A DNA stretch of 40,930 nt. Origin: a bacterium. GTDB taxonomy: Bacteria; Zhuqueibacterota; QNDG01. The stretch's first letter is position 1. Each line of letters begins with the position of its first letter. This document shows positions 31,733 to 40,185 of this stretch, piece by piece. Made by a program: the position numbers and the translations under genes. A model generated the notes under the pieces. It saw only the letters and a list, made by a program, of their open reading frames with translations. It searched no databases and was not told the origin of the DNA. The stretch is taken from NCBI GenBank assembly GCA_021158245.1, contig JAGGVB010000171.1, positions 1 to 40,930 on the forward strand, in the 5' to 3' direction.

Positions 31733-33997
31733 ATGATGAAAGTAAAACTATTTTTTGCGGCATACCTGTCATTCTTTATGTTGATCAGCTGCAGCAGCCG
31801 TAATCCCGATTCTATCAAAGCCGGGAATGAAAATCTGGTTCAGTACATTAAGCCACTTATTGGTACAAATAATGACGGAAATGTATTCCCCGGGCCTTCC
31901 TTTCCTCACGGAATGGTACAGCTTAGCCCTGATACTGACAAGAGAAGCTGGGAAACAGCTTCCGGGTATGAATATGCAGATACAACGCTTTATGGGTTTA
32001 GTATGCAGCACTTAAGCGGCACAGGCATTCCCGACCTTGGCGATTTTTTAATCCTTCCGACTAAAGGCAGGCCTAAATCCGGGAAAACCACTCCTTTTTC
32101 CCATGTTGAAGAAAAAGCAGAGGCAGGTTACTATTCCGTAAACTTAGAAGAGTATAACATCAAAGCAGAACTGGCAGCAAGCCCGAGAGCAGGGATATTG
32201 AGATTTACGTTTCCAAAGTCCGACAGTTCAAATATTATGATAGATCTCGGCCATGTTCTTCAATGGAGAATTGTGTGGTCTCATGTCAGGGTTGAGGATA
32301 AAAGCCTTGTTACAGGTTATCATCTTGTAAACGGCTGGGCAAGAGAGAGGCGTCTCTTTTTTGCAGCCAGATTTTCCAAACCGTATGATTCTTTCGCAAT
32401 AATAAAAAATAGTAAAAGGGTATTTTACAATACGCGGCGGTTTACAAGCAAATATGAAGCATTCGGGCGCAATCTTCAGTTTGTCGCCGGCTACAAAACA
32501 AATAAAGACGAAGTAATACTTGTTAAAATTGGAATTTCCGCTGTAAGCGCAGCAAATGCACTGATGAATCTTGATACTGAAATCCCTGATTGGGATTTTG
32601 ATAAAGTTGTGCTGAAAAACCGTGCTGCATGGGAAAAAGAGATGCACAGAATGCAGGTGAAGGGCCCTGAAGATGTCAAAGAAACATTTTATACTGCACT
32701 TTATCATAGCCTGCTTACACCAACTATCTATGATGATGTTGACGGTGCATATCGCGGCGAGGATAAAAATATTCACCATGCAGAAAATTTTCAACCTTAT
32801 GCAATCTTTTCTCTTTGGGATACATACAGAGCACTGCATCCATTATACACACTTATTGATCAGAAACGAGATGTGGATATGATTAATTCCATGCTTGCTC
32901 TTTATGATCAGAGTGTAGACAAACTTCTGCCAATATGGTCGCTTAACAACACTGAAACCTGGTGTATGATCGGCTATCATGCTGTTTCTGTAATTGCTGA
33001 TGCATGCCTTAAAGGATTGAAGGGGTTTGATTATCAACGAGCATATAAAGCAGTAAAAACAACTGCCATGAATCCTGACTATGACTCGGTTAAAGAATAT
33101 GCCCGCATTGGATATGTACCGTTTGATCATGAGAATGAATCTGTATCCAAAACTCTTGAGTATGCCTATGATGACTATTGCATAGCACGCATGGCAAACA
33201 AACTTGGTAAAAAAGATGATTATAAGTATTTTATGAAAAGGGCCGCGTCTTACAAAAACATATTTGATCCGTCAACCAATTTAATGAGAGGCAGGGATTC
33301 TCACGGAAATTTTAGAACGCCGTTTTATCCCCATAAATACATTGCAGATATGAACAAACGGGATATAACAGAAGGTACAAACTGGCAGTACACATGGTAT
33401 GTGCCGCATGATGTAAATGGCCTGATAAAACTTATGAAAGGCCGGGCTGCTTTTAATAAAATGCTTGATGAGTTTTTTAATTATTCGGGGAAAAAAGGCA
33501 AAGTTGAGGAGGGTTCAGAAGATATAGGCGGAAGATTCGGCGAATACTGGCACGGAAACGAACCCTGTCATCATGTTGCTTATCTCTATGATTATGCCGG
33601 AAAACCGTGGAAGACCCAGAGACTTATAAAAATGATTATGACAAGCCAGTACGGCAACAAACCGAATTCTCTTTGCGGGAATGATGACTGCGGGCAGATG
33701 TCCGCATGGTATCTTTTTAACTGTATGGGATTCTATCCCATAGCTCCAAGCAGCAATATCTATGTTGTCGGAACTCCTTGTGTTGAGAAAGTAACTGTTA
33801 AACTTGCCGAAAAACGGAAATTGATCATTCAGGCAGAGAATTTTTCTAAAAAGAATATGTACATACAGTCAATGACAGTGAACGGCAGGGAGTGGAATAA
33901 GCCATTTATCCCTTATGAAGAAATAAAGAATGGAGGGGAAATAGTGTACGTTATGGGGCCTGAGCCGAATAAACAGTGGGGAGTTGGCACTAATTGA
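31733..33997 (+). CDS. GH92 alpha-mannosidase lipoprotein
   Basis: This glycoside hydrolase family 92 enzyme should remove alpha-linked mannose from N-glycan or mannan ends, using calcium. The signal ends with a perfect lipobox, LISC (Cys20), so the enzyme is membrane-anchored, probably surface or periplasmic. The 754 residues include the N-terminal GTNNDGNVFPGPSFPHGMVQLSPDT region, the middle LWDTYRALHP, the catalytic region EGTNWQYTWYVPHDV (Glu547) and the C-terminal GNDDCGQMSAWYLFNCMGFYP region. AAAGGAG precedes the ATG. No SusC/D or other glycan genes surround it, so it is not in a typical utilisation locus. A 16-bp terminator hairpin follows. Confidence 0.95.
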   Translation: MMKVKLFFAAYLSFFMLISCSSRNPDSIKAGNENLVQYIKPLIGTNNDGNVFPGPSFPHGMVQLSPDTDKRSWETASGYEYADTTLYGFSMQHLSGTGIPDLGDFLILPTKGRPKSGKTTPFSHVEEKAEAGYYSVNLEEYNIKAELAASPRAGILRFTFPKSDSSNIMIDLGHVLQWRIVWSHVRVEDKSLVTGYHLVNGWARERRLFFAARFSKPYDSFAIIKNSKRVFYNTRRFTSKYEAFGRNLQFVAGYKTNKDEVILVKIGISAVSAANALMNLDTEIPDWDFDKVVLKNRAAWEKEMHRMQVKGPEDVKETFYTALYHSLLTPTIYDDVDGAYRGEDKNIHHAENFQPYAIFSLWDTYRALHPLYTLIDQKRDVDMINSMLALYDQSVDKLLPIWSLNNTETWCMIGYHAVSVIADACLKGLKGFDYQRAYKAVKTTAMNPDYDSVKEYARIGYVPFDHENESVSKTLEYAYDDYCIARMANKLGKKDDYKYFMKRAASYKNIFDPSTNLMRGRDSHGNFRTPFYPHKYIADMNKRDITEGTNWQYTWYVPHDVNGLIKLMKGRAAFNKMLDEFFNYSGKKGKVEEGSEDIGGRFGEYWHGNEPCHHVAYLYDYAGKPWKTQRLIKMIMTSQYGNKPNSLCGNDDCGQMSAWYLFNCMGFYPIAPSSNIYVVGTPCVEKVTVKLAEKRKLIIQAENFSKKNMYIQSMTVNGREWNKPFIPYEEIKNGGEIVYVMGPEPNKQWGVGTN

Positions 33998-34092
33998 AGA
34001 CTGATCTGTAAAATTTGTAATTTCAGAAGATCTCTGCGTAAAAAGGAAAACGCATAACTGATTTATTGAGATGACAGTGTAATGCTATTAAT

Positions 34093-34129
34093 ATTAACAG
34101 GCGTATCTATGGAAGATACGCCTGTTAAT
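34093..34129. terminator. Perfect 16-bp hairpin between convergent genes, bidirectional terminator
   Basis: Arms 34093-34108 and 34114-34129 are perfectly complementary around ATGGA. It lies between the GH92 gene (+) and rocD (-), 18 bases after the rocD stop, and is flanked by AT-rich DNA (TTATTTA on the right), so it can stop both transcripts. Confidence 0.85.
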
Positions 34130-34147
34130 TATTTATACCGATTCGTT

Positions 34148-35353
34148 CTAATTCAAAGTCTCAAGAACTTTTTTGATCCTGTCAAATGCCCAGTCAAGGT
34201 CTTCTTTTTTGATAACAAGAGGAGGTGCGAATCTAATAACATCCTCATGAGTCTCTTTGCAGAGAAGCCCTTCATCCATAAGCGCTTCGCAGAATCTTCT
34301 TGCTCCGCCTGCTTCTTTATGAAGTTCCAGCCCAATCAGCAGCCCGCGGCCTCTGACTTCTTTTATATGTTTACTGTTAATTGTACGTAATTTATCCATG
34401 AAGTAGTTGCCGAGTTCATTTGAATTTTCTACAAGTTTTTCTTCGGTTAAAACTTTTAATGCTTCGCGTGCAACAGAACACGCAAGGGGATTTCCGGCAA
34501 ATGTTGAACCATGTTCGCCCGGAGTAAAAACTTCCATTATTTCTCTGTCTGTTACAACTGCAGATACCGGATAAAAACCGCCTGAAAGTGCCTTGCCCAT
34601 TATGTATGCGTCAGGTTTAACATTTTCCCAATCTGAAGCAAATAGTTTTCCGCAGCGGCCGAGCCCTGTCTGAATTTCGTCTGCAACCATAAGTACGTTA
34701 TTTTCAGTACATATCTCTCTTACTTCCTTAAGATAACCTTCCGGAGGAATTAAAACTCCGCCTTCTGCCTGAATAGGCTCATATAAAAATGCAGCCGTAT
34801 TTTCATTGATAGCATCTCTTAAAGCCTGAGCATCGCCATAGGGAATTGATTTGAAACCCGGTGTGAACGGAAGGAAATATTTTTTGTAGTGTTCTTCTGT
34901 TGAAAACCCTACAATTGTTGTTGTTCGTCCGTGGAAATTGCCTGCACATGTAATAATTTCTGCCTTGCCAAGTTCAATATTTTTCTTAGTATATCCCCAT
35001 TTTCGTACCATTTTGATTGCGGTTTCAACAGCTTCTGCACCGCTGTTCATGGGGATAAGCATTTCTTTTCCGGCAAGTTCACAAACCTCTTTACAGAAAA
35101 GTGCAAGCTGGTCATTTCTGAAAGCACGTGATGTAATTGTAAGTTTATTGAGCTGTTCTGTCATTTTTGCTATGATTCTGGGATGGCAGTGGCCCTGATT
35201 GACAGATGAATATGCAGCGAGAAAATCCAGATATTTATTACCGTCAACATCATAAACCCAAATGCCGTCACCTTTGCTTAAAATAACATCAAGAGGCTTG
35301 TAATTGTGTGCGCCGTACTGATCTTCCAATTTAATGAGTTCTTCAGAAGTCAT
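34148..35353 (-). CDS. rocD: Ornithine aminotransferase
   Basis: RocD transfers the delta-amino group of ornithine to 2-oxoglutarate, giving glutamate semialdehyde (PLP enzyme). The 401-residue protein starts with EDQYGAHNYKPLDVIL, an ornithine aminotransferase hallmark, and continues with SGAEAVETAIKMVRKWGY, GNFHGRTTT, DEIQTGLGR (Asp225) and the PLP-binding Lys254 in MGKALSGGFYPVSA. Length and order are canonical. AAAGGAG precedes the ATG, with a possible promoter at 35375-35404. No rocF/argininosuccinate or proline genes are adjacent. Confidence 0.95.
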   Translation of the reverse strand: MTSEELIKLEDQYGAHNYKPLDVILSKGDGIWVYDVDGNKYLDFLAAYSSVNQGHCHPRIIAKMTEQLNKLTITSRAFRNDQLALFCKEVCELAGKEMLIPMNSGAEAVETAIKMVRKWGYTKKNIELGKAEIITCAGNFHGRTTTIVGFSTEEHYKKYFLPFTPGFKSIPYGDAQALRDAINENTAAFLYEPIQAEGGVLIPPEGYLKEVREICTENNVLMVADEIQTGLGRCGKLFASDWENVKPDAYIMGKALSGGFYPVSAVVTDREIMEVFTPGEHGSTFAGNPLACSVAREALKVLTEEKLVENSNELGNYFMDKLRTINSKHIKEVRGRGLLIGLELHKEAGGARRFCEALMDEGLLCKETHEDVIRFAPPLVIKKEDLDWAFDRIKKVLETLN

Positions 35354-35374
35354 AACGTCTCCTTTGTAATAAAT

Positions 35375-35404
35375 TTTATAAATATTTCAGAATTAATATG
35401 GTAA
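35375..35404 (-). promoter_or_regulatory. Possible promoter for rocD
   Basis: Minus strand TTACCA (35399-35404; 4 of 6) and TATAAA (35375-35380; 5 of 6) with an 18-base spacer, just upstream of the rocD ribosome site. Confidence 0.35.
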
Positions 35405-35560
35405 TTGTTCAGGATAGAGATAAATGCTATGCTAAATCCATATTTTTTACAAGAAGAAACAGGAGCATATCTAATTCCAATCTGCTTTTAAATTAGAAAC
35501 AAAATCCCGACAATATTAAAGAAAATAAGTGAAAAATGCAAGAGTAAAATATAGATATTT

Positions 35561-35578
35561 ATTTACGTTTTCGTAAAT
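35561..35578. repeat. Short palindrome ATTTACG-TTTT-CGTAAAT
   Basis: A perfect 7-base inverted repeat with a 4-base spacer stands about 50 bases upstream of the + strand -35 candidate. An operator is possible; alternatively it is just a small hairpin. Confidence 0.35.
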
Positions 35579-35624
35579 TTATTGATAACAGAGAGTTTGG
35601 CAAAATTATCTCATGAAAATTTTA

Positions 35625-35653
35625 TTGACTATCATACGAAAAATTGTTAAGTT
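35625..35653 (+). promoter_or_regulatory. Possible promoter for the PorX-like gene
   Basis: TTGACT (35625-35630; 5 of 6) is followed after 17 bases by TAAGTT (35648-35653; 3 of 6). The start of transcription would fall about 22 bases before the ATG at 35683. The -10 is weak. Confidence 0.35.
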
Positions 35654-35682
35654 TTATAGCTTTTAAGGTACTAGATCTAAAT

Positions 35683-37242
35683 ATGAATGGAAACAAAGGG
35701 AACATTCTGTGGGCAGATGATGAGATCGATCATCTGAGATCGCATATAATTTTTTTACGGGAAAAAGGTTATAGTGTAACACCTGTTACTAATGCTGAAG
35801 ATGCCATTTCTCTGGTAAAAAAAGAAAGATATGATATTCTTCTTCTTGATGAAATGATGCCTGGTATGGACGGCCTGGAAGCATTGAATAAAATTAAAAT
35901 TATTGACCCGTCTATACCTATTGTTATGATTACTAAATCGGAAGAAGAAGATCTGATGGAAGAGGCAATCGGTGGTAAAATTGAAGATTATCTGACAAAG
36001 CCGGTTAATCCAAGCCAGATTCTGTCTTCATGCAAAAGAATCCTTGAAAAACGGCGTATAGCAAGAGATAAGATTACCAGAGATTATATTGAAGAATTCT
36101 CTGAAATTACAAATTTATTACAGGGGCAGTTGGATTTTAAAAAGTGGGCAGAGATACATCTTAAACTCTCTGAAAGATATTTAAACCTTGATGAACACAA
36201 TGACCTTGGCTTAAATCAGACCCTTGAAGATCAGAGAGCGGAATGCAATCATTCATTCGCACGTTTTATTGAAAGCAACTATAGGGAATGGATAAATTCG
36301 GATAAAAGGCCTGTTCTATCAACTGATGTAATGAAAAACTATGTATTCCCATTTCTTAAAAAGGGCGAAAAAGTTCTTTTTATTGTCATAGATAACCTCA
36401 GGCTTGATCAATGGCTTGCCATTGAACCTATGCTGTACGATTTTGTAAAAATTGAAAGGAATTATCAGTGTTCTTTAATCCCCTCTGCTACGCCATACAG
36501 CCGGAATAGTATTTTTTCCGGGCTATTCCCATCTCAGATAAAAAAACAATTTCCTGAATATTGGATGAAGAACGCTGATTCTGAGGCAAGTTTGAACAAA
36601 TTTGAGTATGAATTTTTAAAATTTCAGGTAAATAAAAACCATATCAATGTTAAAGGCAATCCCCAATATTTAAAAATCATTACCAGGGAAGAGGCAAACC
36701 ATGCACTTATTCATTTTAAAAATATGGTAAATAATCAGCTCATAGCAATGGTTTTTAATTTTATTGATATAATTTCACACAGAAGGAATGATTCTGAAAT
36801 AATTCATGAAATTGTACCTGATGAATCAGCATATAGATCCCTTACAAAATCGTGGTTTAAGAATTCGTCTCTGTTTGAAATTATAAAAAAAGCAGCTCAG
36901 GAAAAAATTATAACCGTACTCACTACTGATCACGGATCTATTCGGGTTAAGAGGGGGACAACTATTTATGCTGACAGATTTGCCTCTACAAATTTAAGAT
37001 ACAAATATGGAAGAGGGATTCGTGCTGAAGGTAAGGGTTTTATTGAAATAAACAGCCCTGAAGAATATGGTTTGCCTGTCCAGAGCCTGAATACAAATTA
37101 TATAATTGCAACTGAGGATGTTTTTTTTGTTTATCCGACAAATTACCATAAATATCTGACTCTTTTTAAAAACAGCTTTCAGCATGGAGGAATTTCTCTT
37201 GAGGAGATGATTCTTCCTGTTATTACAATGACTGCCAAATAA
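35683..37242 (+). CDS. porX: PorX-type response regulator with PglZ/alkaline-phosphatase-like output domain
   Basis: The 519-residue protein has a receiver at 1-125 (DD at 12-13, phosphoacceptor Asp56, Lys106), a helical linker (about 125-220), and a C-terminal PglZ/alkaline-phosphatase-fold domain. Metal-site candidates are Asp237 and Asp242 in VIDNLRLDQW, nucleophile Thr270 in PSATPYSRN, and TTDHGS near the C terminus. This is the architecture of Porphyromonas PorX (518 residues), a regulator of type IX secretion whose C-terminal domain hydrolyses oligonucleotides. The frame is open to a TTG at 35644; I start at the ATG at 35683, matching PorX. No histidine kinase PorY or type IX genes are visible. 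Confidence 0.9.
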   Translation: MNGNKGNILWADDEIDHLRSHIIFLREKGYSVTPVTNAEDAISLVKKERYDILLLDEMMPGMDGLEALNKIKIIDPSIPIVMITKSEEEDLMEEAIGGKIEDYLTKPVNPSQILSSCKRILEKRRIARDKITRDYIEEFSEITNLLQGQLDFKKWAEIHLKLSERYLNLDEHNDLGLNQTLEDQRAECNHSFARFIESNYREWINSDKRPVLSTDVMKNYVFPFLKKGEKVLFIVIDNLRLDQWLAIEPMLYDFVKIERNYQCSLIPSATPYSRNSIFSGLFPSQIKKQFPEYWMKNADSEASLNKFEYEFLKFQVNKNHINVKGNPQYLKIITREEANHALIHFKNMVNNQLIAMVFNFIDIISHRRNDSEIIHEIVPDESAYRSLTKSWFKNSSLFEIIKKAAQEKIITVLTTDHGSIRVKRGTTIYADRFASTNLRYKYGRGIRAEGKGFIEINSPEEYGLPVQSLNTNYIIATEDVFFVYPTNYHKYLTLFKNSFQHGGISLEEMILPVITMTAK

Positions 37243-37326
37243 TAATATACTTGTTAATTGAACGTCAATTTAAGGAATGTGAAAATCAATTGGACTGTTT
37301 GATATTTTAAAACCAGGAGACAGATA

Positions 37327-38052
37327 ATGGACAAAGGAATATCCTATATTATTTCAGAAAGAGTATTTTCTCAATTCACGGGATATCACCGCGGAATTGT
37401 TTTATGTTATGAGGTTAATAACGGGGAATCTCCTGAAAAATTGGTTAATTTGTTAAGATCTGAAGAAAGTGCTCTGAAAGGACGATTAAAAATTGATCAA
37501 ATCTTGGAGAATGAACGTATTTCGTCATGGCGTGAAGCTTATCGGAAGTTTGGTGCCAAACCGAGTAAATTCCGGCCGTCAATGGAAGCTATGGCAAGAA
37601 GAGTTCTTCGAGGAGATAAAATTCCGTCAATAAATAAACTGGTAGATATCGGAAATATAATTTCATTGCGTCATTTAGTCCCGGTAGGAGGACATTCAAT
37701 AGACTCTGTTAAAAATGATTTATCGTTGATGTACGCACAGGGAGATGAAATTTTTATTCCATTTGGTTCTGATAAAATTGAGAATCCGTTGCCTGGAGAA
37801 ATTATTTTTACAGAAGGCAAAACAGTACTTACAAGACGCTGGACCTGGAGACAGGCAAATCATACCATATTAATTCCTGAAACAAAAAATGTTGAATTTA
37901 ATGTTGACGGGCTACCTCCGGTTAATGCCGGGGAAGTAGAACAAGTATGTGCTGAAATTATTGATTTGTTGAAAAAATATTGCGGAGGAAAATATCAGCA
38001 TGAAATGCTATCGGAAAAACAATCAAAAATAGCATTAATGGAACAAATGTGA
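37327..38052 (+). CDS. Solo B3/B4 (tRNA-editing-like) domain protein
   Basis: The 241 residues match the B3/B4 domain of phenylalanyl-tRNA synthetase beta chains occurring alone. Landmarks are SWREAYRKFGAKPSKFRPSMEAM (about 67-90), LVDIGNIISLRHLVPVGGHSID (about 105-126), then EIIFTEGKTVLTRRWTWRQAN and a DGLPPVN segment. In the synthetase this domain edits Tyr-tRNA(Phe); free forms are thought to edit or sense mischarged tRNA or free amino acid, not proven here. Ribosome site AGGAGAC is present. It is followed after 50 to 70 bases by tsaE. Confidence 0.88.
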   Translation: MDKGISYIISERVFSQFTGYHRGIVLCYEVNNGESPEKLVNLLRSEESALKGRLKIDQILENERISSWREAYRKFGAKPSKFRPSMEAMARRVLRGDKIPSINKLVDIGNIISLRHLVPVGGHSIDSVKNDLSLMYAQGDEIFIPFGSDKIENPLPGEIIFTEGKTVLTRRWTWRQANHTILIPETKNVEFNVDGLPPVNAGEVEQVCAEIIDLLKKYCGGKYQHEMLSEKQSKIALMEQM

Positions 38053-38093
38053 TTATTTGTCCGGATATTTTGTATCGAATAATTGATTTGAAA

Positions 38094-38097
38094 GGAG
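38094..38097 (+). promoter_or_regulatory. Ribosome binding site that fits an AUA, not a UUG, start of tsaE
   Basis: AAAGGAG ends at 38097 and is ideally spaced (6 bases) from an in-frame ATA at 38104. The first standard start in the frame, TTG at 38122, is 24 bases away. See the tsaE entry. Confidence 0.4.
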
Positions 38098-38121
38098 AGA
38101 ATCATAAAAGAATCCGTTATC

Positions 38122-38592
38122 TTGTGTAATTCAAAGATTGAATACAGGTCCAAAAGTCGGGAAGAAACTTTTAATATTGCAGTGAAACTGGCCGAAAGAA
38201 TTAATCCCGGTGATATCATTGCATTGTATGGAGACCTTGGAAGCGGGAAAACCGTGTTCACTCAGGGGTTATGCAGGGGATTAAATGTTTCAGATTACGT
38301 AACCAGCCCGAGCTTTACCCTTGTACAGGAGTATAGAGGAAATGATCTGAATATTTTCCATTTTGATTTTTACAGACTTTCTTCTATGCAGGATGTTGAA
38401 AATCTCGGACTTTTTTATTATTTTGACAGAGGGGGGATTTCAATAATTGAATGGCCGGAAATAGCAGATGATATTTTACCTGCTGATACAATAAAAATAA
38501 GATTCGGAAGAGTTTTTGACAATGGCCTGTTCGTTGAAAATGAAAGGATTATCTCTGTAGAATTTTGCAAGATAGCTGAGGATAGGAATTAA
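38122..38592 (+). CDS. tsaE: tRNA threonylcarbamoyladenosine biosynthesis ATPase TsaE
   Basis: TsaE is the small ATPase of the bacterial t6A37 complex (TsaB-D-E). Visible are SREETFNIAVKLAERINPGDIIALYGDLGSGKT with the P-loop at about 37-44, TSPSFTLVQEY, and FHFDFYRL, plus IIEWPEIADDILP; all are TsaE signatures, and 156 residues is normal. The start is uncertain: TTG at 38122 lacks a ribosome site, while AAAGGAG is well placed for an in-frame ATA at 38104, which would add six residues. The stop overlaps tsaB (TAATG). Confidence 0.93.
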   Translation: MCNSKIEYRSKSREETFNIAVKLAERINPGDIIALYGDLGSGKTVFTQGLCRGLNVSDYVTSPSFTLVQEYRGNDLNIFHFDFYRLSSMQDVENLGLFYYFDRGGISIIEWPEIADDILPADTIKIRFGRVFDNGLFVENERIISVEFCKIAEDRN

Positions 38593-39266
38593 TGAATGTA
38601 CTTGGTATAGAAACAGCAACAGAAGTCTGCAGTACAGGCCTTTCGAATGAAAACAGTATTATTGCAGATTATCGCCTTAATAGGGGATATACTCATGCAG
38701 AGATGCTTCCAGGTGCAGTTAAACACATTATGAAGCAATCCAATATTTCGATGAAAGACCTCGATGCAATCGCAGTTTCCATAGGCCCTGGATCATTTAC
38801 CGGCCTGAGAATAGGAATTGGATTTGCCAAAGGGCTTGCAAAAGGATGCAATATCCCTTTAATCGGCGTACCGACCCTTGATGCTCTTGTTAAACAGCTT
38901 CCTTTTGCTGCAGAATTTGCTGCAACGATTCTGAAATCCAGAAAAGGTGAGTATTACAGAGCAGTTTACAGGAATGAAAATAATGCATGGATTTTAAAAA
39001 CTAAATATGAAACTCTTCCTGAAAAGGATATCCATAAAGGCCTGCCTGCTGATAAATCAATTATTATTACAGGCGATATAAATGGTTTTTTAAGATCGCA
39101 AATAAAAAATTATATTAAGAGTGCTATTTTTGCAAATTATGACTATTTTATGCCGAACGGCTCTTCAGTTTCATCAGAAGGTATTAAAAAATTGTCAAAA
39201 GGAACTAATAGCGTAGAAGACAGTGTTACGCCCATTTATCTAAACAAATACTTGGGAGCGTTATAG
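38592..39266 (+). CDS. tsaB: tRNA threonylcarbamoyladenosine biosynthesis protein TsaB
   Basis: TsaB is the scaffold partner of the TsaD catalytic subunit and lacks its own catalysis. The 224-residue protein has MNVLGIETATEVCSTGL, GYTHAEMLPGAVKHIM and the signature IGPGSFTGLRIGIGFAKGLA, then PTLDAL. It starts within the tsaE stop codon region, so tsaE and tsaB are translationally coupled, giving the common tsaE-tsaB pair. The rimI gene that often follows is not present. Confidence 0.95.
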   Translation: MNVLGIETATEVCSTGLSNENSIIADYRLNRGYTHAEMLPGAVKHIMKQSNISMKDLDAIAVSIGPGSFTGLRIGIGFAKGLAKGCNIPLIGVPTLDALVKQLPFAAEFAATILKSRKGEYYRAVYRNENNAWILKTKYETLPEKDIHKGLPADKSIIITGDINGFLRSQIKNYIKSAIFANYDYFMPNGSSVSSEGIKKLSKGTNSVEDSVTPIYLNKYLGAL

Positions 39267-39300
39267 AGATTGTTTGAAAAACTGAATGTAAGGAAGTAAA

Positions 39301-40185
39301 ATGACGTGGTTTAAAAGGAAATTGCCAGGGTTGACATCAAATATAAAAAAGGATATCCCTGATGGCCTTTGGATAAAATGTAAGGAGTGCGGAGAAGTTA
39401 TCTACAAAAAACAGCTTGAAGCTAATTCTTACGTGTGTACAAAATGTGATTATCACTTTAGAATTACAGGGAATAATTACATCAAATTATTGCTTGATCA
39501 CGGTTCGTTTAAAGAGATGTCACCTGATATGGAATCGGTTGATTTCCTTAACTTTAAAGATAAAAAGAAATATTCCCTTCGCCTTGCAGAAGTTAAAAAG
39601 AAAACAGGGCTGAAAGACGCCATACGCATAGGAGAAGGTTTAATAAACGGGCTTCCTGTTGTATTTTGTACAATGGATTTTTCGTTCATAGGCGGCAGTA
39701 TGGGATCCGTTGTCGGAGAAAAAATATCAAGAGCTATAGAAAAAGCAAGAGAGAAAAAATTACCTCTGATAATTGTATCTGCAACAGGCGGAGCAAGGAT
39801 GATGGAATCAATTATTTCTCTTATGCAGATGGCTAAAACATCATCAAGGCTTGCACGTTTCTCTGAACAAGGAGGGCTTTATATCTCAATTCTTACAAAT
39901 CCTACAACAGCGGGAGTTGTTGCAAGCTATGCAATGCTTGGAGATATACATATTGCAGAGCCGGGAGCTTTAATAGGGTTTGCAGGCCCCAGAGTTATCA
40001 AGCAGACAATTGGCCAGGATCTTCCGGAAGGATTTCAGAGTTCATCGTTTCAGCAGGAACACGGTTTTGTTGATTTAATTGTCAACAGAAAAGACCTGAA
40101 AGATACATTATATAAAATTATAAATTTTTTTATTGAAGACCGGGGGAAAATGAGTGAGCGCTCATCCTACAATACTCTTGACTAA
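39301..40185 (+). CDS. accD: Acetyl-CoA carboxylase carboxyltransferase subunit beta
   Basis: AccD with AccA transfers carboxyl from biotin to acetyl-CoA, making malonyl-CoA. The 294 residues contain the N-terminal zinc ribbon CKECGEVIYKKQL...CTKCDYH (two CxxC), MESVDFLNFKDKKKY, and the crotonase-like core VISATGGARMMESI-type (IVSATGGARMMESI) with GDIHIAEPGALIGFAGPRVI. Lacks accA nearby. surE starts inside its end (32-base overlap). Confidence 0.97.
   Translation: MTWFKRKLPGLTSNIKKDIPDGLWIKCKECGEVIYKKQLEANSYVCTKCDYHFRITGNNYIKLLLDHGSFKEMSPDMESVDFLNFKDKKKYSLRLAEVKKKTGLKDAIRIGEGLINGLPVVFCTMDFSFIGGSMGSVVGEKISRAIEKAREKKLPLIIVSATGGARMMESIISLMQMAKTSSRLARFSEQGGLYISILTNPTTAGVVASYAMLGDIHIAEPGALIGFAGPRVIKQTIGQDLPEGFQSSSFQQEHGFVDLIVNRKDLKDTLYKIINFFIEDRGKMSERSSYNTLD

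Larger units (their letters stand above)
35354..35682. other. 329-base divergent spacer between rocD and the PorX-like gene
   Basis: It holds candidate promoters at 35375-35404 (-) and 35625-35653 (+) and a small palindrome at 35561-35578. No open frame or RNA gene is recognisable in the AT-rich middle (about 35405-35555). Confidence 0.5.
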
